39,490 nucleotides of DNA, from IMG/VR virus record IMGVR_UViG_3300042460_002238, positions 1-39,490 of that record. One strand, written 5' to 3'. The first letter of the stretch is position 1. Each line of letters opens with the position of its first letter. The stretch comes from a virus. Below the pieces are notes generated by a model that saw only the letters and a program-made list of their open reading frames with translations, was not told the DNA's origin and did no database searches. This document shows positions 1 through 8,000 of this stretch, one piece after another. Made by a program: the position numbers and the translations under genes.

Positions 1-555
1 CTAGAGGAGCGACTTCTGCTCCGGCGCACCCCTCAGAGGCCAGCGCTCGATCTCCTCGTAGGCGGACTCACCTGGCAGCAATGTGCTTCGCATCAGGACG
101 AACTCCGTTGCCTTCCATTCGATTGGGCGGAGGGGGGTCTTTGCCAGCTTCGCCGCGGTGTACTGAACGGTGACGTGCGGGGCAAATGGCAGTCGGTCCA
201 GCTCGAACCCGGCGGCCAGCAGGCGCTTGGACAAGTCGCTTCGCAGCTTGGCCAGCCCTGCCGGGGTCTCCCGGGCGCCGAGCCACCACACCTTCGACTT
301 CTCGAAGCAAGAGGCTATGTCCAGGCGAAGATCGAAGGGCTCGGCCGTGATCTGCCGAGCGGCCTGGATGGCGTTGAACTGCTGGTCGGCGTCCAACTGG
401 TTGCCGAGGAACGCCAGGGTGATGTGGTACTTCGACGGTGGCACCGACCGGCCGCCAGGCGCCATCTTGATCACCAGGTCGCGTGCGGCCTTCTCGCAGG
501 CGACCCGAGCGGGCTCCGGCGGCAGCAGGGCGAAGAAGAGTCGGCTGGGCGTCAT
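1..555 (-). CDS. thpR: 2H phosphoesterase, ThpR/LigT-like (RNA 2',3'-cyclic phosphodiesterase)
   Basis: Protein of 184 aa with the two H-x-T motifs of the 2H phosphoesterase superfamily: HIT at 44-46 and HVT at 127-129. The N-terminus (SRLFFALLPP) is typical of ThpR, whose bacterial members open 2',3'-cyclic phosphates on RNA ends. The start is the ATG at 555-553. A longer reading of this frame continues upstream to about 1326, but that part runs antisense-frame through the SRAP gene and is not coding. The stop codon occupies the first three bases of the window. It is last in a leftward three-gene cluster with SRAP and an unknown gene. Other 2H enzymes in phages (Acb1) destroy cyclic-nucleotide signals, so an anti-defence role is possible; the ThpR-like N-terminus favours RNA ends. 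Family assignment is firm, substrate is not. Confidence 0.88.
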   Translation of the reverse strand: MTPSRLFFALLPPEPARVACEKAARDLVIKMAPGGRSVPPSKYHITLAFLGNQLDADQQFNAIQAARQITAEPFDLRLDIASCFEKSKVWWLGARETPAGLAKLRSDLSKRLLAAGFELDRLPFAPHVTVQYTAAKLAKTPLRPIEWKATEFVLMRSTLLPGESAYEEIERWPLRGAPEQKSLL

Positions 556-566
556 GGCCGCGGATT

Positions 567-1526
567 CTAAGCGGCCAGCCGATGCTCGTAGTAGGGCCGG
601 GCCTTGTCGTCGAGGATTTGCACCAGGCGCTCCCGTGGCGCGCCTGCAGGCGCCAGCCACTCGGCGACGTTCTCTTCCTGCAGCTGGATCACGCAGCGGT
701 CGTGGCCGGTAGCGGCAACCTCTGGCGGCGGCCCGTCGGTGATCGCGGCGAAGGACTCCAGTGGCTCCTGCCCCTGCCCCTCCCAGCGCGACCACAGGCA
801 GGCCACGTACATCTCCTGCTCGGGCTGCGGATTGAAGTGCAGGACCAGGTTCTCTTCCTTCTCGCCCGGCTGCAGCTCGCGGCGCTCGAAGTCGTGGCGG
901 GCCACGTTCTCGTAGAAGCCCGTCATCACCACGACGGCGTGGTGCTCGCCGTACAGGTTCTTCCAGAAGCGCTCGAGGTTGTCCCGGCGGGCGTTGTACA
1001 GGCCGTCGTACTGGCGGTCGTAGGAGGCGGGCTTCCCCATCGGACGGCAATGGTAGCGCATGGGGCGGATCACGAACTCCGATCCCTCGCGCACGATCAC
1101 CGGGGCGTACCAGAAGGGGAAGATGCGGGAGTCTGAGGCCTTGGGCTCGGCGCGTTGCAGGTCGCGGAGCCAGGCAACGTGGCGCTCGATCTTCTCGGTG
1201 GAGATTCGCAGATCGTCCTGGGCCTTTTTCGTCACCTTGGCCTGCAGCGCGCGCTGCGCATCGGCCTGGCGCTTCTTCTGCTTGAACAGCTCCGCCTCGA
1301 GCACCGCGGCGCGCTGCTTGCGGCACTCCATGATCAGCTCGCGGATCCTGCCCTCGGCCGGCGACTGCGGATCATCGAAGTTGGCATCCAGCGCCCGGGG
1401 AATCTTGAGGGACGCATCGATCAAGCGCTGCTCGTACAGCTTCTCGAACGCAGCCAGGTCCGGCGCTGTCGGCACGCGGCGGTTCAGCTTTTTGAACCGG
1501 GCAACCACCATCGCCGAGTAGCACAT
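567..1526 (-). CDS. SRAP domain protein (SOS response-associated peptidase, YedK/HMCES family), long form
   Basis: Protein of 319 aa beginning Met-Cys-Tyr-Ser. Cys2, exposed after Met removal, is the residue that in YedK/HMCES covalently traps abasic sites in single-stranded DNA. Other active-site candidates are Asn178 in NARRDN, Glu206 in GFYEN and His275 in GHDRC. YedK has about 220 residues; the extra length here is a charged, probably helical stretch at roughly residues 20-125 between the catalytic Cys and the core, seen in a long SRAP subfamily of proteobacteria. It follows the gene at 1530 after 3 bases and precedes the 2H phosphoesterase by 11 bases, so the three look co-transcribed. 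The likely role is shielding abasic sites in replicating DNA or dealing with damaged ends. Family confidence is high; the benefit to the phage is inferred. Confidence 0.92.
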   Translation of the reverse strand: MCYSAMVVARFKKLNRRVPTAPDLAAFEKLYEQRLIDASLKIPRALDANFDDPQSPAEGRIRELIMECRKQRAAVLEAELFKQKKRQADAQRALQAKVTKKAQDDLRISTEKIERHVAWLRDLQRAEPKASDSRIFPFWYAPVIVREGSEFVIRPMRYHCRPMGKPASYDRQYDGLYNARRDNLERFWKNLYGEHHAVVVMTGFYENVARHDFERRELQPGEKEENLVLHFNPQPEQEMYVACLWSRWEGQGQEPLESFAAITDGPPPEVAATGHDRCVIQLQEENVAEWLAPAGAPRERLVQILDDKARPYYEHRLAA

Positions 1527-1529
1527 GGC

Positions 1530-1910
1530 CTAGTGGCTCTTGATCGAACCCGCTTTCTGGTCGACCAGGGCGGCAGCCTCGGGCTCGCCAGCAAGGATGA
1601 GCGCCAACTTGAGCAGTGTAGGCGAATCACCGGCTGCGACTTGCAGCTCGAAGCGCAGCTTCTCCGGATCGTAATCCGCCGCCTTGGGGTTGTCCTGAGT
1701 CGCTATCGGACCGGTGAGATTGCTCCAGTTCTCGCCGACCCAGACCCCGACGTCCTCAGGAGAGGTGCCCGGCTCGACCGGTCCGTAGGCATAGCCCGGA
1801 CCCTGCTCGTCAAATTCGACACTCTGAACCTCCCCGGTTGCCAAGAAATCAATCACAGCACTGGCGAAGGCGTAGGCGAACAGCGGGAAGAGGTCTGATG
1901 GGGTATTCAT
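1530..1910 (-). CDS. hypothetical protein, first gene of the SRAP cluster
   Basis: Acidic protein of 126 aa. I do not recognise a family. The first 26 residues are mildly hydrophobic (LFPLFAYAFASAVIDFLA) but lack a convincing signal peptide. The middle is rich in Gly, Pro and Glu, and the C-terminal third (LRFELQVAAG, TLLKLALILAG) looks like a folded domain. It is the first gene leftward from the divergent intergenic region that holds the 10-bp inverted repeat, and its stop lies 3 bases from the SRAP start. Any control acting at that repeat would reach SRAP and the 2H phosphoesterase through it. Confidence 0.7.
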   Translation of the reverse strand: MNTPSDLFPLFAYAFASAVIDFLATGEVQSVEFDEQGPGYAYGPVEPGTSPEDVGVWVGENWSNLTGPIATQDNPKAADYDPEKLRFELQVAAGDSPTLLKLALILAGEPEAAALVDQKAGSIKSH

Positions 1911-1995
1911 GGCTGAGCGTGGTTTCAGGCCCAGCAGGATACCCCGCCCGGCCTAAATTTCGAGCCCACTCAGCCCCCTGGAGTTTCGGCCATAG

Positions 1996-2017
1996 ATACC
2001 TGACGAGCGTCAGGTAT
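1996..2017. promoter_or_regulatory. perfect 10-bp inverted repeat, probable operator
   Basis: Arms ATACCTGACG and CGTCAGGTAT are perfectly complementary around a 2-base centre (AG). The repeat lies between the divergent genes starting at 1910 (minus) and 2028 (plus), ending 10 bases before the latter's ATG. No T-tract follows on either strand, which argues against a terminator. It contains CTG-N8-CAG, which resembles but does not match the gammaproteobacterial LexA box (CTGT-N8-ACAG). Binding by a dimeric repressor is the simplest reading. Confidence 0.65.
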
Positions 2018-2027
2018 AGGGTGAACT

Positions 2028-2441
2028 ATGGACACTTCACGCTTCCGCCAAAGCGGCCAAACCTGCCCGCGGTGCCGGCAGCCTCTGGGAGAGAGCCTGT
2101 ACGGGGAGAAGTACTGCCAAGCTTGCAAGTACACGCGGCCAGCACCCGATCCTGACTCAGTGATCGTCGGCATCCACGGCCGTGCACCCTACGAGGCTAT
2201 CCGGCCCCGGCTGGGGCATCTGGTGCAGAACCTGAAGGTCGGAGGCATCGCGACCCTGTTCGACACCGGAAGCCCTCTCGCCCTGGCCTGGGCCCTGGAC
2301 CGGGAAGTAGACCTGCACCCCTATTCCTGCGGCGCGAAGATGGGCAACTGCTGCTGCGTCATCCTCGTTGGCGAACCGCGAGTTCCTGCAGAGCAGATCA
2401 CGGAGGGCGTGCCCCACAGGATGATCCGCCGGCCCTGGTAG
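2028..2441 (+). CDS. cysteine-rich zinc-binding hypothetical protein
   Basis: Protein of 137 aa. The N-terminus carries a zinc-ribbon-like pair of knuckles, CPRC at about 13-16 and CQAC at about 31-34. The C-terminal half forms an alpha/beta-looking domain with a cysteine cluster (GNCCCVILVG). I cannot name a family for it. A TAGGGTG stretch just upstream serves as a ribosome binding site and abuts the inverted repeat, so a protein bound there would block both transcription and access to this start. It points against the neighbouring tail operon and is followed by another plus-strand gene, as expected of a small independently transcribed accessory (moron-like) unit. Confidence 0.7.
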   Translation: MDTSRFRQSGQTCPRCRQPLGESLYGEKYCQACKYTRPAPDPDSVIVGIHGRAPYEAIRPRLGHLVQNLKVGGIATLFDTGSPLALAWALDREVDLHPYSCGAKMGNCCCVILVGEPRVPAEQITEGVPHRMIRRPW

Positions 2442-2494
2442 GGCCAATTTGCCCTGCCCCTCCCGGAATGGCACCTTCAAGCCTGGGGGAACCA

Positions 2495-2824
2495 ATGAAC
2501 CAGATCATGAAGGGAATGGCAGCGGCGCTACTGCTGGCGCTCGCCGCCTGCGGCCAGGCCGGCGAGACCGTCGAGGTGAAGTACCACGGCAAGGTGAGCC
2601 TGCAGGGCTTCGAGTGCACCGACACCCAGAGCTCTTTCGTGCACCGGATCTGCTACGCCGAGTCCGACAAGTACCTGCTGGTGCAGCTGAAGGACACCTA
2701 CTACCACTACTGCCGGATGCCGCCGCGGGTGGTCAATGCCTGGCTCGCGGCCGAGTCGAAGGGAGGGTTCTACAACGCCAACATCAAGGGGCGGTTTGGG
2801 TGTCGCGAGGGCGGCGTGCCTTAG
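2495..2824 (+). CDS. KTSC-domain-like lipoprotein
   Basis: Protein of 109 aa from the ATG at 2495, preceded by GGGGGA; an earlier in-frame ATG at 2468 would spoil the signal peptide. Residues 1-19 form a lipoprotein signal ending in the lipobox LAAC, with Cys19 the lipidation site. The mature part has the pattern of the KTSC domain: short strands, a Tyr-rich strand (LKDTYYHYCRMP), then VVNAWLAAESKGGFYNANIKGRF, matching the SKG-x-Y/F-x-N-x-x-I-R-x-R-Y end of that family. KTSC domains are usually small soluble proteins of unknown function, so the secreted form is unusual. Its TAG stop interlocks with the TAA of the convergent tail fibre gene (2822-2823 shared). Confidence 0.8.
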   Translation: MNQIMKGMAAALLLALAACGQAGETVEVKYHGKVSLQGFECTDTQSSFVHRICYAESDKYLLVQLKDTYYHYCRMPPRVVNAWLAAESKGGFYNANIKGRFGCREGGVP

Positions 2825-5022
2825 CCGACAACCTCCGTAGTCCGCACCGTGGCCGTCCACTTGAGATTGTGGGAGGCCTCGCCTGTCACCTCTAGCTGGA
2901 GGCAGCCGGTCGATGTGTTCGCCGTGATGGCCAAGGTCCAGGTTGCAGATCCAGCATCCGGGGTTCCGATGTCAGCCTGCGTCACGGCGCCCAGCAGGGC
3001 CGTGGAGGCGGCATTGGCGCCACGCTTGATGGCGCCCTTGAATTCGATGGCCTTGCTATCGCCGGTCGCGTTTTCACGAACCACCAACTGGCCCTGGAAG
3101 GCGAACAGCGAATTGTTCGCCAGAACGATCTGGTTGTTGCTGCTGCCAGGGCTGCCGTTGGTCGAGATGTTTGCCGGCGTTGCATTGGTGGTAGCCCCGC
3201 GCAGGATAAATTCTCGGCACTGGGCGTCGCCGGATGCTGCATGGCCGCCCGATGCACGCGCATGAGCGCCCTGGATTCCCCGTGCGTTGGCGTGATAGCC
3301 GACCGTAGAGGCGTAATCGGCATCCGCTGTCGAAAGTCGGCCGCCAAGACTAGCTGAATACTGTCCCGAAGCCGTGTTCTGCGAGCCGGCGCAAAAGGCA
3401 GCATAGTTCGATGCTGTGTTTCCCTCGCCTCCAGGGATGGTCGAATACTGGCCGCTCGCGGCATTGTTGACGCCGCCGCCTACCGAAGCGTGCGTTTGGG
3501 TGGCGGAGCACCCCTGTCCGCCAGCAATGGTGGCATTGGTCGCGCTCGCCGTATTATTTCGGCCGCCGCCGATCACCGCGTACCCGCCGGACGCAACTTC
3601 AGCAGCGGCGGATCGAAGCTTCTGCCAGTCCGTTGCCTGCACGCCGCGCTTGTTGCCTCCCGCGGTAAGGGAATCCGGAACCTGCGCCAGCGTCGCGCCG
3701 GTGCCCTTGGAGATGAGCGCCGCGTCGACGTTGGTCGCGCCGTTGTTCACCAGCAGGTAGACGACCGGAACGGTGGCATTCGGCGAACTGCTGTTGGCAC
3801 CCTCCGTCCAGTTGGTGAGACCACCACCGCCACCACTCGGAGTATCCCAGGTCGGATTGTTCCCCGAGCCCAGGGTCTTGAGGTACTGGCCGCTCGTACC
3901 GGCTGCCAGCCGATCCCATCCCGCCGCACCTCGATACAGCAGATCGCCCTGCGCCGCGCCGCCCACCAAGTCCAGCACGTCGGTCAGGGTGCCAGACTTG
4001 ATGAGCTTGCCCGTCGTGCCATCGAACAGCGCGACGAGGCCGCTGGTCACCGAGGCCGGGCCCAGCACGGCACCGTCAATGTTCGCCTGGATGATGTTCC
4101 AACTGGCACCTACGGTCGCCTGGTTGCCAGCAGCCGTGCCGTCCGCCAGGCAGATCACCATGTCACCTACCTGGACATTCACTCCGGATGCGCCGCCGAT
4201 CTTTCCGGCGACACTGATGCGGTAGGTATGCCCGGCATCAGCCGCCGGATAGTTCGGGTTGGAGGAGGCGTCGATGGCGCCCTTATAGGCGAGAGAATCC
4301 TGCGCCGCCACGTAGGTGGCGAGGTAGGTCCTGACCGCCTTCTCGGTGGGCAGATTCGCGTCCGAGTTCGCGGCCATGGTGCCGTCGGTCGAGACGGCCA
4401 CTCCGGTATCTGCCAGAACGTCGCCGCCCGTCCCGGAGAAGGCCGCAAGGTTGCCGCTGACCGAAACCCCTGGCCCGGCCACATCGCCGGCACCAGCCAC
4501 CGCCGCATCGACATAGGTCTTGACCGCCTGCTCTGTAGGGAGCTTGGCATCTGAGGCGGCAGCAAGCGTGCCATCCGTGGAGACGGCAACGCCGCTGTCC
4601 GCCAGGGAATCACCGCCCGTGGTATCGAAGATGGCCAGATGCCCGACCGCGGAAGTGCCGGGCCCGATGACGCCGGCGCCGGGGTTGTAGGCACCCCAGG
4701 TCTCGGTATCGCCGTCGTAGGTCCACCACTGCCCCACGTCGGCGACCCAGATCTGGGGCCCCGGAAATGGCAGCATGTATCGCCAACCGCCCACCCACAT
4801 CGCGATCTGCCCGGCGCGGCCGGACCAGAGGCCGGTCGCGCCAGCGGGGATGATGTAGGCATCCGAGTCTGCGGGCGACAGCGGCGGTGACGTCGTGGAA
4901 GCCGAGAGAACGCCGGCAAACAGGGTGCCGGTCTGGACGTTCGCCTCGTTGAACAGCACTTCCTTGTTGAAATCCCCGGCTCGCATCACGGGGTAGCGAA
5001 CGGGGGTCAGCGTGTCTGTCAT
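2821..5022 (-). CDS. tail fibre with DUF2793 N-terminus and YadA-like head repeats
   Basis: Protein of 733 aa, last gene of the tail operon. Residues about 10-110 match DUF2793 (FNEANVQTGTLFAG, then WVGGWRYMLPFPGP and a Trp-rich end), a domain found near the tip of GTA-like tails. The middle holds two related segments with VAVSTDGT and LPTE-x-AV-(K/R)-TY motifs. About residues 480-580 contain consecutive 14-15-residue repeats of the form A-x-(I/V)-x-GG-x-x-N-x-ASG, typical of the left-handed beta-roll of trimeric YadA-type adhesins. The last 150 residues form a separate beta-rich domain. It probably trimerises and binds the host surface. It starts 2 bases after the hub gene stop. Confidence 0.85.
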   Translation of the reverse strand: MTDTLTPVRYPVMRAGDFNKEVLFNEANVQTGTLFAGVLSASTTSPPLSPADSDAYIIPAGATGLWSGRAGQIAMWVGGWRYMLPFPGPQIWVADVGQWWTYDGDTETWGAYNPGAGVIGPGTSAVGHLAIFDTTGGDSLADSGVAVSTDGTLAAASDAKLPTEQAVKTYVDAAVAGAGDVAGPGVSVSGNLAAFSGTGGDVLADTGVAVSTDGTMAANSDANLPTEKAVRTYLATYVAAQDSLAYKGAIDASSNPNYPAADAGHTYRISVAGKIGGASGVNVQVGDMVICLADGTAAGNQATVGASWNIIQANIDGAVLGPASVTSGLVALFDGTTGKLIKSGTLTDVLDLVGGAAQGDLLYRGAAGWDRLAAGTSGQYLKTLGSGNNPTWDTPSGGGGGLTNWTEGANSSSPNATVPVVYLLVNNGATNVDAALISKGTGATLAQVPDSLTAGGNKRGVQATDWQKLRSAAAEVASGGYAVIGGGRNNTASATNATIAGGQGCSATQTHASVGGGVNNAASGQYSTIPGGEGNTASNYAAFCAGSQNTASGQYSASLGGRLSTADADYASTVGYHANARGIQGAHARASGGHAASGDAQCREFILRGATTNATPANISTNGSPGSSNNQIVLANNSLFAFQGQLVVRENATGDSKAIEFKGAIKRGANAASTALLGAVTQADIGTPDAGSATWTLAITANTSTGCLQLEVTGEASHNLKWTATVRTTEVVG

Positions 5023-5024
5023 GG

Positions 5025-8000
5025 CTACTCCATCTCAAGCGCAACCTGGCCGCCGTAGGAGGCCCGGGCGCTGCAGGTAAAGGGGACGTTGGGGGAGTTG
5101 GCGGTGATCTCGAGGCCGCCGACTGCCGGCTCATACGCGGCCGTGAAATCGGCGCCGGTGATCAAGGCCGCCAGCTCGGTGTAGATCGGCGCGAAGTCCG
5201 TACCCACATCGCTGGCATCGGCCGTGTAGGTGTAGTCCACGCCATCCAGGGTGACGACATAGACCTGGCCGGCCTCCACGTTGGTGCCAGCGCCATTGAA
5301 GAACGACACCACGGTGATCTGCGGATCTCCGGAGGGCGAGTCCACCGCACCCTGGACGATCTGGGCCAGCTTCGGATCGAAACCTGAAGGATGGGATCCG
5401 GACTGGTTGCCGAAGCTGTCGTTGCGCACGGCGTAGCTGCCTGTGGCCGAGATGACTACCGCCGGCCGAACCATGGAGCCCGGCACCGAGACCAGGCTCG
5501 CGGTGATCCCTCGGCTAGATAGCTCCGTATTGCTATTGATGGCCGCGACCAGCTCATCCAGGCCGCCCAGGTAGAAGTCGCTGGTGCCGAATACGGACCA
5601 GGAGAGCGGCACCAGCAGCGGCGTCCGTCCCATGGCCTTGTACGTGGCGTAGTCCTTCCAGGTCACCTGGAGAGCGAAGCTCGCCGTGCCGGGTTGCCGG
5701 TAGTTGAGGTCGCTGTTCGGAGACTGCTGCCACTCGGTACCCAGATCCCTGTACAGGTCGATGAAACTCTGCTGCTGAGCTGCGCCATGCGCGGGAGCCG
5801 GGGCCTGGCCGAGGAAGATCGTCGGCGGCGCCGTGACGTTGCCGCTGGCGCGGACATAGCGTGCCTCCGGAAAGGAGACGGAGACCTCAGCACCGTCTAC
5901 GGAGACCGTGGAGCCGGGGAAGTTGGATTCCAGCTGCAGGGCCAGGTCATCGGCGTAGTCATCGAAGCTGGACTTGCCGGAACCCGATACCGTGAGGTAT
6001 CGGCTATCCGCCGCGGAAAAGATCCAGAAGTAGAAGTCGTCCCGGTCATCGAAGGACCCTTCGAACGTGATCTTCCAGGCCACAGACGGCTGCGCGGGCT
6101 CGTTGCCCTCGCTGTCGGTGATGAACGGAAGATCGATGGTCGCCTCTCCGACATAGCCCGTTCCCACCACGGCCGACACCTGCCGGACTTGGAGGGTGTT
6201 GGCTGTCGGCACCACGCCCCAATCGAGCTGCTGCTGTTCCCAGGTGTACAGGTAGCGCGGCTCGTAGACCGTGACCATGCGCGGGGCGTTGCGCTCCGGA
6301 TTCAGGATGGTGACTTGGTACTCCTCGGACGCTTCGTTGAGGGGCACGTCTACCTGGTTGTTCCACTCCTCTCCCAGGCGCGTCCGGCGCTTCCAGGTGA
6401 AGAGGATGTTGTTGCCGGCGTCACGCACGCCCTCGAGGTGGCCCGGGCTGTAAGGTTCGAGCGCCACGCCCTGATTGGTGTGATCCATGGCCGCGGCCGT
6501 CTGCTCGGACATGTCCAGCGTCACGGCTTTCCACTTCGTGGTACGGCCGAGGTCGGCGTTCTCGCCCGCGATGCGGGCTGCTCCTGGGCCCACCAGAACG
6601 AAACGATCGCCATCCTGATGCAGACCCTGCGCCCATTCCGTGCCGCGGCGGCCGCGAAGCAGCGTCTTCACTTCGTATCGGCGCTTGCCGTTGAATACTC
6701 CCAGCAGGGTGGCATCCGCGAACTGCATGGCCTCCCAGCGACCATCGGCGCCGACGAATGCCGGATTGCCGCCGTTGAGCACCAGGTCCTGGGTCTTGGA
6801 TTCCAGGTCGCCCCGATCCAGGTCGATGGTCAGGACCGTTCCATAGTCCCAGACATTCGCGCTGGGGCCCGCCGGCATCACCCCGACAATGCGCCCGACC
6901 GTGGCCGGCGTCAGCAGGGTGACCTTGGCCTTGTAGCTTGCGCCGCCGTCCACCGACAGCATGATCTGGGCCCCGCTCCAGCCGCTGAACTGGCCCCAGG
7001 CAGCCACATAAACCCCGGCATCGTTGGCGGAGCCATCCAGGGCGGGGCCGTCGATGATCAGCAGCTCAGACGGCCCCGCAATGCCCAGAACGTCGCTGGA
7101 GGGCACTGCGGCCGCGCCCAGGGCATAGCTCACATAGACGCCATCATCGTCACGCCGCAGGGACAGCTTGAGGGGACTGAGCGGAGGAGTCATGTTGACG
7201 CCCACGATGCGGGCGCGCTCCACCAGACCCTCTACCGGGATGCCGATGCAGTCGGCGCCTTCCAAGGCCAGCAGCGCCGGAGAGACAGAAGTCTCGTAGG
7301 TCTCCCGTCCCCACCAGTCGTCCTGGTGGATCACCTGGGCGATCTGCATCGCCTTGGTATCGTCCATGTTGATCGCCAGTTGCACATCCTTGGCGTTGAC
7401 CGAGTCAGTGGTCATCCGCGGGGGAGACTGCTGCATGCCTGCCTGGTAGTCCTTGGCGCCCATCTTGTAGTGGACGCGGACCAGGCGCGGCAGCTCCACG
7501 GCTTGCTGGATCTGCGTGGTGACCAGGGGCGGTGCGGGTTCGCCGGCGAAACGGGCGCCCATCTCGTCCGTCGTCAGCGTGTAGACGATGGGCTTTCCGC
7601 GCTTGGGGAACTTCAGCAGGGCATCAGATTCCACACAATCGAAGAACTGGTAGGCCTGCAGCGGCTGGATCGCCTGGCGCGCTGTCATGAGAGTCGAAAG
7701 GCCATAGCCGGGCACGGTGTCCGTCAGGTCGCTGACATCGATCCGGTCCGATGGAACTCCAACTTCCTCGCAGATCTCCCTGACGATGCTGCCCACAGTG
7801 GGCGGAATGGCCTGCAGGGCATGGCGAACATAGCTGCGCACGTAGGCCGTGGTCGGGACAACGGGGTAGTCCACACCATAGACGAGGCCCGTGCGGATCT
7901 TCGCATCGGCTGCAACGGCAGCCGCATACTCCGCTTCCCAGAACGCTTGGGTGTCATCTCCGGAGCCGGCAGCGACCACCGGTCCTAGCGGGTAGTCCGT

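Noticed and set aside
556-1326. Upstream extension of the 2H phosphoesterase frame (441 aa in total)
   Set aside because: It overlaps the SRAP gene on the same strand, is very rich in Arg, Pro and Gly, and the true protein has a good ATG and family N-terminus at 555.
5694-7988. 764-aa open frame on the plus strand opposite the hub gene
   Set aside because: Antisense shadow of a GC-rich gene; no recognisable domain, full of Arg, Gly, His and Asp runs, and no fitting context.
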